Shown here piece by piece: positions 27,322-36,724 of a stretch of 64,000 bases of DNA. Position 1 is the stretch's first letter. Every line of letters starts with the position of its first letter. A model generated the notes under the pieces. It saw only the letters and a list, made by a program, of their open reading frames with translations, was not told the origin of the DNA and searched no databases. The position numbers and the translations under genes are program-made. Source of the stretch: Actinomycetospora chibensis (GTDB lineage: Bacteria > Actinomycetota > Actinomycetes > Mycobacteriales > Pseudonocardiaceae); the NCBI RefSeq assembly GCF_028737215.1, contig NZ_JAQZAM010000002.1, positions 62,001 to 126,000 on the forward strand, read 5' to 3'.

Positions 27322-29199
27322 ATGACCGACGTCCACGCCGTCAGAAGCGCCACGACCACCTCGCGCGCCGCGCGGGCCGTGGTCGCGCGAGGACTCTTCG
27401 CCGGCCCCACGAGCGACACCCCGGACGAGCTCTACGCCGAGATCGTGCGGGGACGCGCGGAACGACGTCGGCACCACGTGCGGGTGGGCGAGTACAGCCA
27501 CATCAGCACGAACACCTACTTCGGCCGCTTCTTCGCGAGCTACTGGCAGCGCTGGGCCACCGCCACCGAGGTCCGCTTCGAGGGGCGCATCCGCGGCCAC
27601 GGTCGGGTGTCGCTGCGCGCCTCCGACACCAACGGCGTGCCCCGCACCCTGGCCGTGCACGATGTCGGCACCGGGGACCTCTCCCTGTCCGCCACCCTCG
27701 ACCGGTTCCTCGACGGCGGCGGGCTGTGGATCGAGATTCAGACCGACGACGAGGAGCTGCTGCTCTCCGAGAGCCGCTGGACGGTCGCGGCGCCGACCAC
27801 CGACCGGCGCACATCCCTCGTGGTCTGCACCCACAACCGGCCGGTCGACTGCGTCACCACCCTGCGGGCGATCCTCGACGACACGACCGCGCTCGAGACG
27901 CTCGACCGGATCGTCGTGGTCGACCAGGGCACCGACCGCGTCGAGGACCAGCCGCGGTTCGCCGAAGTGGCAGGCGACCTCGGGGCGCGGCTCACCTACC
28001 TGACCCAGGGGAACCTGGGCGGCGCCGGAGGCTTCACCCGTGGTCTCTACGAGCTGGTGGAACTCGGCTCGGACCCACACACCGATGTGCTGCTCATGGA
28101 CGACGACGTCCGCTGCGAGCCCGAGGTCGTCGTCCGACTGTCCGCCTTCGCGCGCCACACCGCGGTACCGACGATCGTCGGGGCGCAGATGCTCAACCTG
28201 CTGCATCCGACCCAGGTGATCGCCGGCGCAGAGCGCGCCGACTTCGTCGATCTCGCGTGCGGGCGGCGACCCGAGGGCGCGATCGGCGAGTCGGATGTGA
28301 CCGGCTACTTCCCCGACGGGACCAAGAACGTCCAGGACCGCCGCGTCGACGCGGACTACACCGGGTGGTGGGCGTGCCTCATCCCCGCCGAGGTCACCCG
28401 GGCCATCGGCTACCCGCTCCCGCTGTTCTTCCAGTGGGACGACGTCGAATACGGCTACCGGGCGCGGGCGCACGGGTTCCCGACGGTGACCCTGCCGGGC
28501 GCGGGGCTGTGGCACGCGGACTTCATGTGGAAGGACTGGGACGACTGGCGGCGGTACTTCAACCACCGCAACGCGATGATCACCGCGGCGATGCACTCGG
28601 AGTTCCCGGTGCGCGCGATCGGGCGCACCATCCGTGATCACCTCTTCCGGTACGTGCTCGCCATGAACTACGGCCTCGCGGCCACCCTGATCAAGGCGGT
28701 CGACGACTTCCTGGAGGGTCCCGGCGTGCTCGCCGACGGCGGTGTGAGCGCGGCGTTCGCCATCCAGGAGGAGCGCCGCCGCTACACGGAGACGACCCTG
28801 CACTCCGTGCACGACGTTCCGGGGCTCCCGGGCGTCGAGATGCCCATCGCGCGCGCCGGTTTCGAGCCGTCGCGGCCCGGGCTCGTCCGCGCCAAGCGCG
28901 TCGTCCAGCAGGCGACCGGCCGTCTCCCGCACCACGGCGGCCTCATCGGCGCCGGTGAGGCCCACTGGTGGCACGTGTCCCTGTTCGACCGTGTCGGTGT
29001 CGTGGATGCGGGGCAGAACGGGGTACGGCTCCGCCGTCGCGACCCGGCGCACCTCAAGCACCTGTCGCGGGAGAGCGCCCGCGTGCTGTGGCGCTTCGCG
29101 CGCGAGGGCTCGGCGGCCGCCGAGCGCTGGCGCGCCGCCCAGGGCTCCCTGACAGCACCCGCGAGCTGGCGCCGCCTCTTCGGCCTCGACGAGGCGTGA
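27322..29199 (+). CDS. GlfT2-like glycosyltransferase, second copy
   Basis: This 625-residue paralogue keeps the GlfT2 architecture: an N-terminal beta domain ('TNTYFGRFFASYWQRW', 64-78), a GT-A domain with 'LLMDDDV' (DDD at 260-262), 'QWDDVEYGYR' (371-380) and His at about 398 ('GLWHADF'). The donor-site 'THNRPVDC' and 'GNLGGAGGFTRGLYE' are also present. It therefore should be active and probably uses UDP-galactofuranose. It diverges strongly from the first copy outside these motifs, so a different acceptor or linkage is likely. The ATG has GGGAG 9 bases upstream. Its stop overlaps the next gene by 4 bases, linking it to an acyltransferase. Confidence 0.85.
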   Translation: MTDVHAVRSATTTSRAARAVVARGLFAGPTSDTPDELYAEIVRGRAERRRHHVRVGEYSHISTNTYFGRFFASYWQRWATATEVRFEGRIRGHGRVSLRASDTNGVPRTLAVHDVGTGDLSLSATLDRFLDGGGLWIEIQTDDEELLLSESRWTVAAPTTDRRTSLVVCTHNRPVDCVTTLRAILDDTTALETLDRIVVVDQGTDRVEDQPRFAEVAGDLGARLTYLTQGNLGGAGGFTRGLYELVELGSDPHTDVLLMDDDVRCEPEVVVRLSAFARHTAVPTIVGAQMLNLLHPTQVIAGAERADFVDLACGRRPEGAIGESDVTGYFPDGTKNVQDRRVDADYTGWWACLIPAEVTRAIGYPLPLFFQWDDVEYGYRARAHGFPTVTLPGAGLWHADFMWKDWDDWRRYFNHRNAMITAAMHSEFPVRAIGRTIRDHLFRYVLAMNYGLAATLIKAVDDFLEGPGVLADGGVSAAFAIQEERRRYTETTLHSVHDVPGLPGVEMPIARAGFEPSRPGLVRAKRVVQQATGRLPHHGGLIGAGEAHWWHVSLFDRVGVVDAGQNGVRLRRRDPAHLKHLSRESARVLWRFAREGSAAAERWRAAQGSLTAPASWRRLFGLDEA

Positions 29200-31229
29200 G
29201 TCTCCGGCCCCGCAAGGACGGCGCGACCGTCCTCGCGGGCGACCCGGAGGTCGCCGCCGTGCCGGGGGCGCTGCGGGGGTTCGGGGGGATCGCGGTCGGG
29301 CTGCTCGTCGCGCTCGGCGTCCTGGGCGAGGAGCCGCGCGCCGCGGTCGCGCTCGACGTGCTGCTGGTCCTCGCCGGGTTCCTCGTCGTGCGCCACGGGC
29401 TCGCGGCCGTGCACGGCGGCTCCTGGTCGGTGGGACGGGGCCTGACCCGCGCCCTGCGGACCCTGCTGCCCGTCACCGTCGTGGTGCTGCTGGCCGCCGC
29501 CGTCGCGACCGCCGTGTCGCTGCCCTCCTCGTGGTGGCCCCAGATCCAGGCCGACGTCGTCGCCTCGGTGCTCCTGGTCCAGAACTGGCACCTCGCGCTG
29601 TTCGCGCCGGCCACCGCCCCGGGTGGCGCGCTGGCCGGGCCCCTCGCCTACCTCTGGGCACTCGCGGTCCTCGGTCAGCTCCTCCTCGGAGTCGTCCTCG
29701 TGCTCGGCCTCGCCGTCGCGCTGGCAGGTCGGCTCGGACGTCGCGTCGAGACCGTCCTCGCGGTCCTCCTCCTCGTGATCACGGTGGCGTCCGGGGTCTG
29801 GGCGACGGTCGGCCCGGCTCCGCTCGACACCGCCGCCCGGGCCTGGGTCTTCGCCGGCGGGGGACTGCTCGCCACCGCACCCGGGACGTGGGCCCTGCGC
29901 TCCCGCCCCACGGTGGGTCTGTCGACCCTGGTGGGACTCGCCGGGATCGCCGCGGCACTGCTCTCATCCTCGCCGCTCGTGCCGATCGTCGCCGTGCTGG
30001 GCGCCCTGACCGTCGTCCACGCCCTCGCGCACGGCCCGGCGACAGCGGTGTCCCGACTGCTCGGGCTCCTCCCGCTGCGGACCCTCGGAGCGGTCGCCCT
30101 CCCGCTCTACCTCTGGGCCGGCCTGGTCCTCGGTTTCTACCTCGTGTGGAGGGGCCGGCCCGAGGTCGGTCTGCGCGGGAGTGCCGTCGTCCTCGGCGTC
30201 GCCGTCGTCCTGGCGCTCGTCACCAGAGCGGTGCGCCGCTGTGCTCCGCGGTCACGACGAGGCGGTGACGGCAGTGGCGGCGGCGGTGTTGGTGGCGTCG
30301 GCCGCCTGCGGTCCATGGCCGCCCTGGTCGTCACGCTCGTCCTGGCCACCGGCGGCTGGTACGTGGCCTCGACTCTGCGCCCAGGCGCGTTCGTCGCGGC
30401 CGCCGACCCCGCCCATCCCGGTGCCGCCGCGCGGCTCCCCGGCTACGGCGAGGTCCCGGCCGGACCCGTGCTGCCCGGGCCCGAGTCGCGCGCGGCGGAC
30501 TGGGCCCCGGGCGCCAGCCGGTGCCGGACGTCCCCGCTCGAGGCGACGCTCCGCATCTGCGGCGAACCGGTCGCAGACCCGCCGTTCCGCGTGGTCGCCG
30601 TGGGCGACTCCCACGTCGAGCAGCTGCTGCCCGCGGTGCGCCCGATCGTCGACGAACGCCGCGGTCAGCTGGTGACGATGCTGCGCGGCGCCTGTCCGTT
30701 CTCGACCGGGTCGGACACGGTGCCCGGCGACGGCGAGTGCGCCGCCTGGAACCGCGCCGCGATCAGCGAGATCGTGGCGCTGCGGGCAGACCTCGTGGTC
30801 ACCCTCGGCTCCCGCGACGGTCGCTCGGCGCTCACCGAGGAGACACCGGCGGGCTTCGTCGAGGCCTGGCGCGAGCTCGAGCGCGCGGGGATCCCGGTGC
30901 TCGCGATCCGGGACAACCCGCGCCTGCCGTTCTCGCCGACCGACTGCGTCGACGCCCAGCCGACGGACCCCGGCGTCTGCGCGGCGCCGCGGGCGCCGCT
31001 CGTGGCGGCGAGTCCCCCCTGGACCCGGTCGGGGCCGCTTCCGGGCAACGTCGTCTTCCTCGACCTCGCCGACACCTACTGCACCGACACCGCTTGTCCG
31101 GCCGTGGTGGGCAACGTCCTGATCTACCTCGATGCGAACCACGTCAGTGCGACGTTCACCGGTACTGCGGCACCGGTCGTCGCACCCGCGCTGCTCCGTG
31201 CGATGGAACACGTCACCCCGGGGTACTGA
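29196..31229 (+). CDS. Acyltransferase 3-SGNH fusion with degraded acyltransferase site
   Basis: The 677-residue protein has about ten N-terminal membrane helices and an exported C-terminal SGNH hydrolase-like domain from about 440. The SGNH domain keeps 'VVAVGDSHVEQLL' (Ser nucleophile block) and 'YLDANHVSATF' (Asp-x-x-His). In the membrane half, the region matching 'LRALAVGLVVIYHVW' of the next gene reads 'LRGFGGIAVGLLVALGVLG', so the catalytic His is missing. It may be a pseudo-enzyme partner, or acyl transfer may rest on the SGNH part. The GTG overlaps the GlfT2-like stop by 4 bases. Confidence 0.8.
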   Translation: MSLRPRKDGATVLAGDPEVAAVPGALRGFGGIAVGLLVALGVLGEEPRAAVALDVLLVLAGFLVVRHGLAAVHGGSWSVGRGLTRALRTLLPVTVVVLLAAAVATAVSLPSSWWPQIQADVVASVLLVQNWHLALFAPATAPGGALAGPLAYLWALAVLGQLLLGVVLVLGLAVALAGRLGRRVETVLAVLLLVITVASGVWATVGPAPLDTAARAWVFAGGGLLATAPGTWALRSRPTVGLSTLVGLAGIAAALLSSSPLVPIVAVLGALTVVHALAHGPATAVSRLLGLLPLRTLGAVALPLYLWAGLVLGFYLVWRGRPEVGLRGSAVVLGVAVVLALVTRAVRRCAPRSRRGGDGSGGGGVGGVGRLRSMAALVVTLVLATGGWYVASTLRPGAFVAAADPAHPGAAARLPGYGEVPAGPVLPGPESRAADWAPGASRCRTSPLEATLRICGEPVADPPFRVVAVGDSHVEQLLPAVRPIVDERRGQLVTMLRGACPFSTGSDTVPGDGECAAWNRAAISEIVALRADLVVTLGSRDGRSALTEETPAGFVEAWRELERAGIPVLAIRDNPRLPFSPTDCVDAQPTDPGVCAAPRAPLVAASPPWTRSGPLPGNVVFLDLADTYCTDTACPAVVGNVLIYLDANHVSATFTGTAAPVVAPALLRAMEHVTPGY

Positions 31230-31251
31230 CGGATCACCTGGCCTCGCGTCG

Positions 31252-31257
31252 TAACGT
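31252..31257 (+). promoter_or_regulatory. Putative -10 element (TAACGT)
   Basis: TAACGT lies 31 bases before the ATG of the second acyltransferase-SGNH gene, leaving space for a short leader with GGGAG. Confidence 0.4.
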
Positions 31258-31288
31258 CAGGTGAACGGACCGACACGCTGGGAGCCGG

Positions 31289-33370
31289 ATGACTGCGAGC
31301 GGGGCCACCACGCCGATGCCCGCGTCCGGGGTCACGACGCCGATCCCGGCGTTCGTCACCCCGGGTCGCCACCGGATCGATCGACCGGTCACCGAACGCC
31401 GCTTCCGCCCCGAGCTCCAGGGGCTGCGGGCGCTGGCTGTGGGCCTGGTCGTGATCTACCACGTGTGGATCGGACGCGTGTCCGGCGGCGTCGACGTCTT
31501 CTTCGTCATCTCCGGCTTCCTGCTCGCCGGGCAGATGACCCGCGCCGCCGAGCGCGGCGCCGTCGACGTCCTCGCCTACTGGGGCAAGACCGCGAAGCGC
31601 CTTCTCGCCCCGACGTCGATCGTGCTGGCCGGCGTTGTGCTCGCCTCGCTCGCGATCCTCCCCCAGTCCCGCTGGCCGCAGACCGTCCACGAGATCGTCG
31701 CGTCGGCACTGTTCTTCCAGAACTGGCAGCTGGCCGCCGACTCGGTCGACTACTACGCCGCCCACAACACGGCGAGCGTGGTGCAGCACCTGTGGTCGCT
31801 GTCGATCCAGGGGCAGTTCTACCTCCTGTTCCCCCTGGCGGTCGTACTCGTCGCGCTCGTCGCCCACCGCCTCGGAGCAGATGTCCGGCGCGCCGTGACG
31901 GCGGGCCTGATCGTGCTCTCGCTCGGCTCGTTGGCCTACTCGGTAGTGCTGACGGCGACGTCGCAGCAGCTCGCCTACTTCCACTCGGCGACGCGGCTCT
32001 GGGAGTTCACGCTCGGCGGCCTGCTGGCCGTCGCCGGCTCCGGCCTGGCGTTGCCCCGGTGGGTGGCGATCGCCGCCGGCTGGATCGGGGTCCTCGGCCT
32101 CGTGCTGACCGGGGTCGTGCTGGACGTCGAGGGCGGCTTCCCCGGCTACCTCGCCCTGTGGCCGGTGCTGTGCGCGCTGGCGATCCTGCTGGCCGGCGAG
32201 ACCCGCCACCGCCTCGGCGCCGACCGCTTCCTGTCGTCGCCGGTGATGCAGTACCTCGGCAACATCAGCTTCCCGCTGTACCTCTGGCACTGGCCGGTCC
32301 TGCTGTTCACGCTGGCCCTGACCCGCCAGCCCGACCTCGGCCCCGAGGGCGGCCTCGTGGTCATCGCCCTGTCCGTCCTGCTGGCCGTGATGACCCGCCA
32401 CCTCGTGGAGGTCCCGCTCGAGGCCGTCTCACTCGGCCGGCCCTCCCGCTGGGGCAACCACCGGGTCGCCGTCGTGCTCCTGGTGCCCGTGCTCGTCCTG
32501 GCCTTCGCGTGGCAGGGCCTCATCAGCCTGGATCAGCGCGCCACGGCCGACCTCGGTCAGGGACAGCACCCGGGCGCGATGGCGCTCGTCGACGGCGCCG
32601 CCGGGGAGGAGGGCGCACCGACGATCCCGTCGTTCGTCGCACTGAACGGGGACTGGGAGCCCGCGCCGCCGGAATGCCGGTTCTCGACCTACGAGCCCAC
32701 GATGCAGGTGTGCGCGTCCCCGATCGACGGTGAGCCCACGAGGCGGCTGGTGCTCGTCGGGGACTCCCACATCCAGCAGTTCACGGCGGCCCTGCTCCCC
32801 TACGCGGAGAGCCAGCGGTGGCAGCTCGTGACCATCCTCAAGGGCGCGTGCCCGTTCGGTCTCGGTGCTCCGTCCGACGGCGAGGCCGCCGGGTGCCAGG
32901 AGTGGAACCAGCAGGCCCTGCAGGAGGTCCGTGACCTGCGACCGGACGCCGTGGTCACCATCGCGTCGCGCGAGGTGCGCGTCGGCCAGACCGAGAACAC
33001 CCCACCGTCCTTCGTCGAGGGTTGGAAGGCCCTGGATTCCCTCGGAATCCCGGTCCTGGGTGTGCGCGACAACCCGCGGTACGACTACGCACCGGCGGCC
33101 TGCGTCGAGGGGCAGCTGCCGCCGGACATCCCCTGCGCCCAGCCGCGGGCGGCCCTCTACCCCGAGGTGCCGTCCTACGAGCGCGCCGGCGAGCTCCCGG
33201 GCAACGTCTCGTTCCTCGACCTCAGCCACTACGTGTGCACCGCGACCGAGTGCCCGCCCGTCATCGGCGGCGTGTTCGTCTACCTCGACAACAACCACCT
33301 GACCGCCACCTACGGACGCTCGATGTCCCCGGTGCTCGGACCGGAGGTCGCCCGCTTGATGGGTTGGTGA
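31289..33370 (+). CDS. Acyltransferase 3-SGNH fusion protein
   Basis: This 693-residue protein is an apparently active OafA-type O-acyltransferase. The membrane half begins with 'RFRPELQGLRALAVGLVVIYHVW' (active His) and 'GGVDVFFVISGFLLAGQM', and ends with 'YLGNISFPLYLWHWPVLLF'. The exported SGNH domain from about 485 has 'LVLVGDSHIQQF' with the Ser nucleophile and 'YLDNNHLTATYG' with the Asp-His pair. Such fusions take acyl groups across the membrane and place them on glycans, as in lipopolysaccharide or peptidoglycan O-acetylation. The target here is unknown. It is a paralogue of the gene just upstream. Confidence 0.9.
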   Translation: MTASGATTPMPASGVTTPIPAFVTPGRHRIDRPVTERRFRPELQGLRALAVGLVVIYHVWIGRVSGGVDVFFVISGFLLAGQMTRAAERGAVDVLAYWGKTAKRLLAPTSIVLAGVVLASLAILPQSRWPQTVHEIVASALFFQNWQLAADSVDYYAAHNTASVVQHLWSLSIQGQFYLLFPLAVVLVALVAHRLGADVRRAVTAGLIVLSLGSLAYSVVLTATSQQLAYFHSATRLWEFTLGGLLAVAGSGLALPRWVAIAAGWIGVLGLVLTGVVLDVEGGFPGYLALWPVLCALAILLAGETRHRLGADRFLSSPVMQYLGNISFPLYLWHWPVLLFTLALTRQPDLGPEGGLVVIALSVLLAVMTRHLVEVPLEAVSLGRPSRWGNHRVAVVLLVPVLVLAFAWQGLISLDQRATADLGQGQHPGAMALVDGAAGEEGAPTIPSFVALNGDWEPAPPECRFSTYEPTMQVCASPIDGEPTRRLVLVGDSHIQQFTAALLPYAESQRWQLVTILKGACPFGLGAPSDGEAAGCQEWNQQALQEVRDLRPDAVVTIASREVRVGQTENTPPSFVEGWKALDSLGIPVLGVRDNPRYDYAPAACVEGQLPPDIPCAQPRAALYPEVPSYERAGELPGNVSFLDLSHYVCTATECPPVIGGVFVYLDNNHLTATYGRSMSPVLGPEVARLMGW

Positions 33371-33415
33371 CGATGGCGACACGGCGACGCGAGGCGGTGC
33401 GTGACGACCACGCCC

Positions 33416-33436
33416 TCGCCCCTACGCTCGGGGCGA
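33416..33436 (+). terminator. Hairpin after acyltransferase gene
   Basis: TCGCCCC-N7-GGGGCGA forms 7 perfect pairs 46 bases after the stop. The loop holds TACGCT, so it could instead mark a promoter (-10) for the next gene 105 bases downstream. Confidence 0.35.
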
Positions 33437-33533
33437 AGCCGGTCCGACGCCGGATCAGCCGCTCGGGGTGGGCCGGTCAGGACCCGGAGTGGGTCGTGAC
33501 CGGGCTCGTCGAGCACGGTTCCGAGGGGGCGCA

Positions 33534-35483
33534 GTGACGATTCCCGTGGTCGGCGTCGCGGACGTCGGCCTGGTCCTCCTCTACGTCCTGGTGCTCTGGC
33601 TCCCCGGCGCGGCGGCCCTGGCCGCCTCGGGGAGCAGGGGATGGGCCGTGGCGGCGGTCGCCCCGCTCGCGACCTACGGGATCGCGGGCGTGGCAGGTCC
33701 CGTCAGCTCCGGGATCGGGGCCCGTTGGGGCGTCCTGAGCCTGGTGCTGGCCACGGTGGTCGCTGCCCTGCTCGGATTCGGGGTACGGCTTCTGACCCAG
33801 CGGTGGGCCGAGGGCACGTCGGCGACACCACCGGGCTGGCCGAGGCCACAGACGATCGTCGTCGCCGCCGCGACCAGCCTCGCCGCCCTCATCGGCGGCC
33901 TCGCGGTCCTCGGTGGGTTCCGGAGGCTCAGCACCCTCCCCCAGGACTGGGATGCGGCGTTCCACGCCAACGGCATCGCGTGGATCGCCAACACCGGCGA
34001 CGGCGGACTCACCGGGATGAGCCGGATCGTCTGGTTCGGCAGCGCGCCGCCGCAGTACTACCCGAACTCGTACCACCTGCTCGGCGCCGTGGTCACCGAG
34101 CTGACGGGGCGGGACATCCCGTCCGTGCTGAACGCGAACACCGTCCTCATCCCCGGGGTCCTCGCGCTCGGCATCGCCGCGCTCTGTCGCCAACTCGGGA
34201 GCCGAGCCCTCCTCGCGGTCGGCGCAGTGCTCGCCGTCGTCGGCATCTCGTCGGTGTACGACATGCTCTGGCGAGGCCCGCTGCTGCCGTTCGCGATGGG
34301 CGTGGCGCTGATCCCCGCCCTCCTCGTGACCCTGCTCGAGTACCTGGCCGCACCACGAGTCCCGCGCCGGCTGCCGACTCTGGTGCCGCTCAGCCTCGCG
34401 GCCTGCGGACTCTTCGCGCTCCATCCCGGCGCCTTCATCGCCGGAGCGCTCTTCGCGATACCGATGATCGTGTCGGCGTGGATGGCCCGACCACGGACGA
34501 TCCTCGTCGACCTCCTCTCCCTCGGGATCGCCGCGCTCGTCGCCGTGGTCGCGCTCCTCCCTCACCTCCTGGGGTCGTTGAAGAGCGCGGCCGACGCGAC
34601 GAGTGACTGGCCGGCCGTGGGGAACGCCGCCGAGGGTCTCGGCGAGGCCCTGCTCTTCGCGCACGACTCGGAGACGGTGCAGGTGTGGTTCGCGCTCCTG
34701 CTGGTCGTCGGTGGGATCACCTGGCTGCGGATGGGCTCGTTGCGCTGGACGATCGTGCCCGCACTCCTGTTCGTCGGGCTGTTCGTGACCGCGTTCGCGA
34801 GCGACGCGCCGATCCTCGACGCGCTGACCCGTCCCTGGTGGAACGACCGCTACCGCTTGATCGGCATCGCCGCGATCCCGCTGGCGTTGTTCGCTGGGCA
34901 CGCCGTCGCGCAGGTCCACGCCACCGGCGTCGCCGCGACCGCGAAACTGATGCCCGCCACGGCGGCCCGCCGAGTCGGGGTGGTCGTCCGCTGGTCGCTC
35001 GCCGGGGTGATCGTCGCCCTCCTGCTCGGCGTCACCGGCGCCAGCTATCTGGTGCGCAACCAGGAGCTCATGGCCAGGAACACCGGCGAGGGACCGGCGC
35101 TGTCCTCGGCGGAAATCGAGGGGCTCCGGGTCCTCGGCGGGATGGTCCCGCCCGGAGAGCGGGTCATGAACGACCAGGGCGACGGCTCGGTGTGGATGTA
35201 CGCCCTCGGGGGCGCACTGCCCGTGGCCGGTCACTACAACCAGTCGTTGGTCGACCCGGACGTCACCCTGCTGTCGAAGAGGTTCGACGACTACGACACC
35301 GACCCGGCCGTGCGTGCCGCCGCCGGCCGTCTCGATGTGCGCTGGGTGGTGCTGGGACGCGGGTTCCTGCGGGAGAGCGCGACCCGGCAACCCGGTCTCG
35401 ACGACCTCGGCCGCGTGTCGGAGCTCCGGCTCTCGTACCAGAACCCCGACTTCGCGATCTACCGGCTCGACGCGGCGCGCTGA
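33534..35483 (+). CDS. Large polytopic membrane protein, DUF6541-like
   Basis: The 649-residue protein has about twelve membrane helices and an exported C-terminal region. The first large loop contains 'LPQDWDAAFHANGIAWIANTGDGG', with acidic residues where GT-C enzymes have their catalytic Asp. The next loop has 'YYPNSYHLLGAVVTELTG'. 'TRPWWNDRYRLIGIAAIPLALFAGH' is another feature of DUF6541 proteins, which are found beside actinobacterial glycan genes. A role in arabinan or other envelope glycan transfer is plausible but inferred. The GTG has GAGGGGG 4 bases before it. Its last 25 bases overlap the opposing glycosyltransferase gene. Confidence 0.7.
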   Translation: MTIPVVGVADVGLVLLYVLVLWLPGAAALAASGSRGWAVAAVAPLATYGIAGVAGPVSSGIGARWGVLSLVLATVVAALLGFGVRLLTQRWAEGTSATPPGWPRPQTIVVAAATSLAALIGGLAVLGGFRRLSTLPQDWDAAFHANGIAWIANTGDGGLTGMSRIVWFGSAPPQYYPNSYHLLGAVVTELTGRDIPSVLNANTVLIPGVLALGIAALCRQLGSRALLAVGAVLAVVGISSVYDMLWRGPLLPFAMGVALIPALLVTLLEYLAAPRVPRRLPTLVPLSLAACGLFALHPGAFIAGALFAIPMIVSAWMARPRTILVDLLSLGIAALVAVVALLPHLLGSLKSAADATSDWPAVGNAAEGLGEALLFAHDSETVQVWFALLLVVGGITWLRMGSLRWTIVPALLFVGLFVTAFASDAPILDALTRPWWNDRYRLIGIAAIPLALFAGHAVAQVHATGVAATAKLMPATAARRVGVVVRWSLAGVIVALLLGVTGASYLVRNQELMARNTGEGPALSSAEIEGLRVLGGMVPPGERVMNDQGDGSVWMYALGGALPVAGHYNQSLVDPDVTLLSKRFDDYDTDPAVRAAAGRLDVRWVVLGRGFLRESATRQPGLDDLGRVSELRLSYQNPDFAIYRLDAAR

Positions 35484-36580
35484 CGTCCCCGGGCGGCGAC
35501 CTCTCGCACGGCCGCGTCCATCTCCCTGCCGGACCGCTCCCAGCTCATGGCAGACACCGACTCCCGGGCTCTCTCGACCCGTGCCCGGTCCCACGGCTCG
35601 CCCAGCATCTCCTCGAGCTCGCGGGCGAACGTCGGCCCGTCGTCGGCCTGTCGGACACCCCGGCGGATCGCGTCCGACAGGCCACGAACGCCGACGGAGG
35701 TCGTCAGGAGGTCCCGACCCGCGGCGAGGGGCTCGAGGACCTTGTTGTTCATCCCGGCTCCCCGCGTCACCGGCGCGACGACCGCACGCGCACCCCGGTA
35801 TACGTCGGCGAGCTCCTCGACGAATCCGCCACGGCCCATGATCGCCGCCGCCCGGGCGGCGTCCTCTCCGGCGTCAGCCGCCGCCCAGGGCTCACCGTTG
35901 CCGAACAGCGTCACTCGAGCGAGCACGTCGTCGGACAGCAGCGGTGCGACCTCACGGGCGAACCACCGCAGTGACTCCTGGTTGGGCGGATAGATCCAGT
36001 CCGCGAGCCAGGCCAGGTACCCGTCCTCCGGTGGCGCCTCCGGCTCGACGGCCGACAGCTGCGGGTGAATGCCGTTCGGCACGACATGCGTCGACGGGAG
36101 TCGACGGACCCGCGCGGCATCGGCCGTGACGTCCTCGTCGGAGATGTAGGAGACCGCGTCCGCCATCGGCAGCAGTACCTGCATCACCGGGACGAGCTGG
36201 GCGTCCTGAGCGACGGCCGACACCCGCTCGCGCACCGTCGAACGCGGCGCAGACCCGACGAGCCGGTACGGGCTGTCGACCAGGTCGACGAGCACCGGGA
36301 CACGGGTCCGGCGGAGGGCCGGCATCATCGGCAGACAGAAGACGTCCCCGAGCAGGACCACGTCGACCGCGTGCACGCGCCGCCGGAACGCGGGGGTCAA
36401 CGACACCCACGTCGCGCGAGCGGCCGAGCGCGGGCCGGGGCGGGCCGGGATGTCGAGCCGGTCGACAGTGTGCCCGCTCGCGCGCAGGCCCCGCACGACG
36501 TTGTCGCGTCGCAGCCGACCGCCGGTGAGTGCGGTGTGGTCGCCGTAGCTGGTCACCACGAGTACGTGCAGTCCGCTCAT
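35459..36580 (-). CDS. Glycosyltransferase, GT4-type (GT-B fold)
   Basis: The 373-residue cytoplasmic protein has the two Rossmann domains of GT-B enzymes. The N-terminal 'HVLVVTSYGDHTALTGGRLRRDNVVRGL' binds the acceptor side. In the C-terminal half 'YLAWLADWIYPPNQESLRWF' is followed by 'VVAPVTRGAGMNNKVLEPLAAGRDLL', a variant of the retaining EX7E donor site. The donor and acceptor are unknown. The context suggests exopolysaccharide or glycolipid assembly. It overlaps the end of the DUF6541-like gene by 25 bases tail to tail and has a TAACGT promoter candidate upstream. Confidence 0.82.
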   Translation of the reverse strand: MSGLHVLVVTSYGDHTALTGGRLRRDNVVRGLRASGHTVDRLDIPARPGPRSAARATWVSLTPAFRRRVHAVDVVLLGDVFCLPMMPALRRTRVPVLVDLVDSPYRLVGSAPRSTVRERVSAVAQDAQLVPVMQVLLPMADAVSYISDEDVTADAARVRRLPSTHVVPNGIHPQLSAVEPEAPPEDGYLAWLADWIYPPNQESLRWFAREVAPLLSDDVLARVTLFGNGEPWAAADAGEDAARAAAIMGRGGFVEELADVYRGARAVVAPVTRGAGMNNKVLEPLAAGRDLLTTSVGVRGLSDAIRRGVRQADDGPTFARELEEMLGEPWDRARVERARESVSAMSWERSGREMDAAVREVAARGRQRAASSR

Positions 36581-36613
36581 CGTTCCCCGGTCGTCCGATC
36601 GACAGGGAGCGCG

Positions 36614-36619
36614 ACGTTA
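36614..36619 (-). promoter_or_regulatory. -10 element (TAACGT) of the GT4 gene
   Basis: TAACGT on the minus strand lies 33 bases before the ATG at 36580. Confidence 0.45.
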
Positions 36620-36724
36620 CCAACGGGGGCCGGGACCCATCGCGCCGACCACACCCACGCCGGCCCGGACGCGTCTCCCCCGACCCGCCGGTGGCCCGGT
36701 GGTCGATGGCGGGAGGATGGCGCG

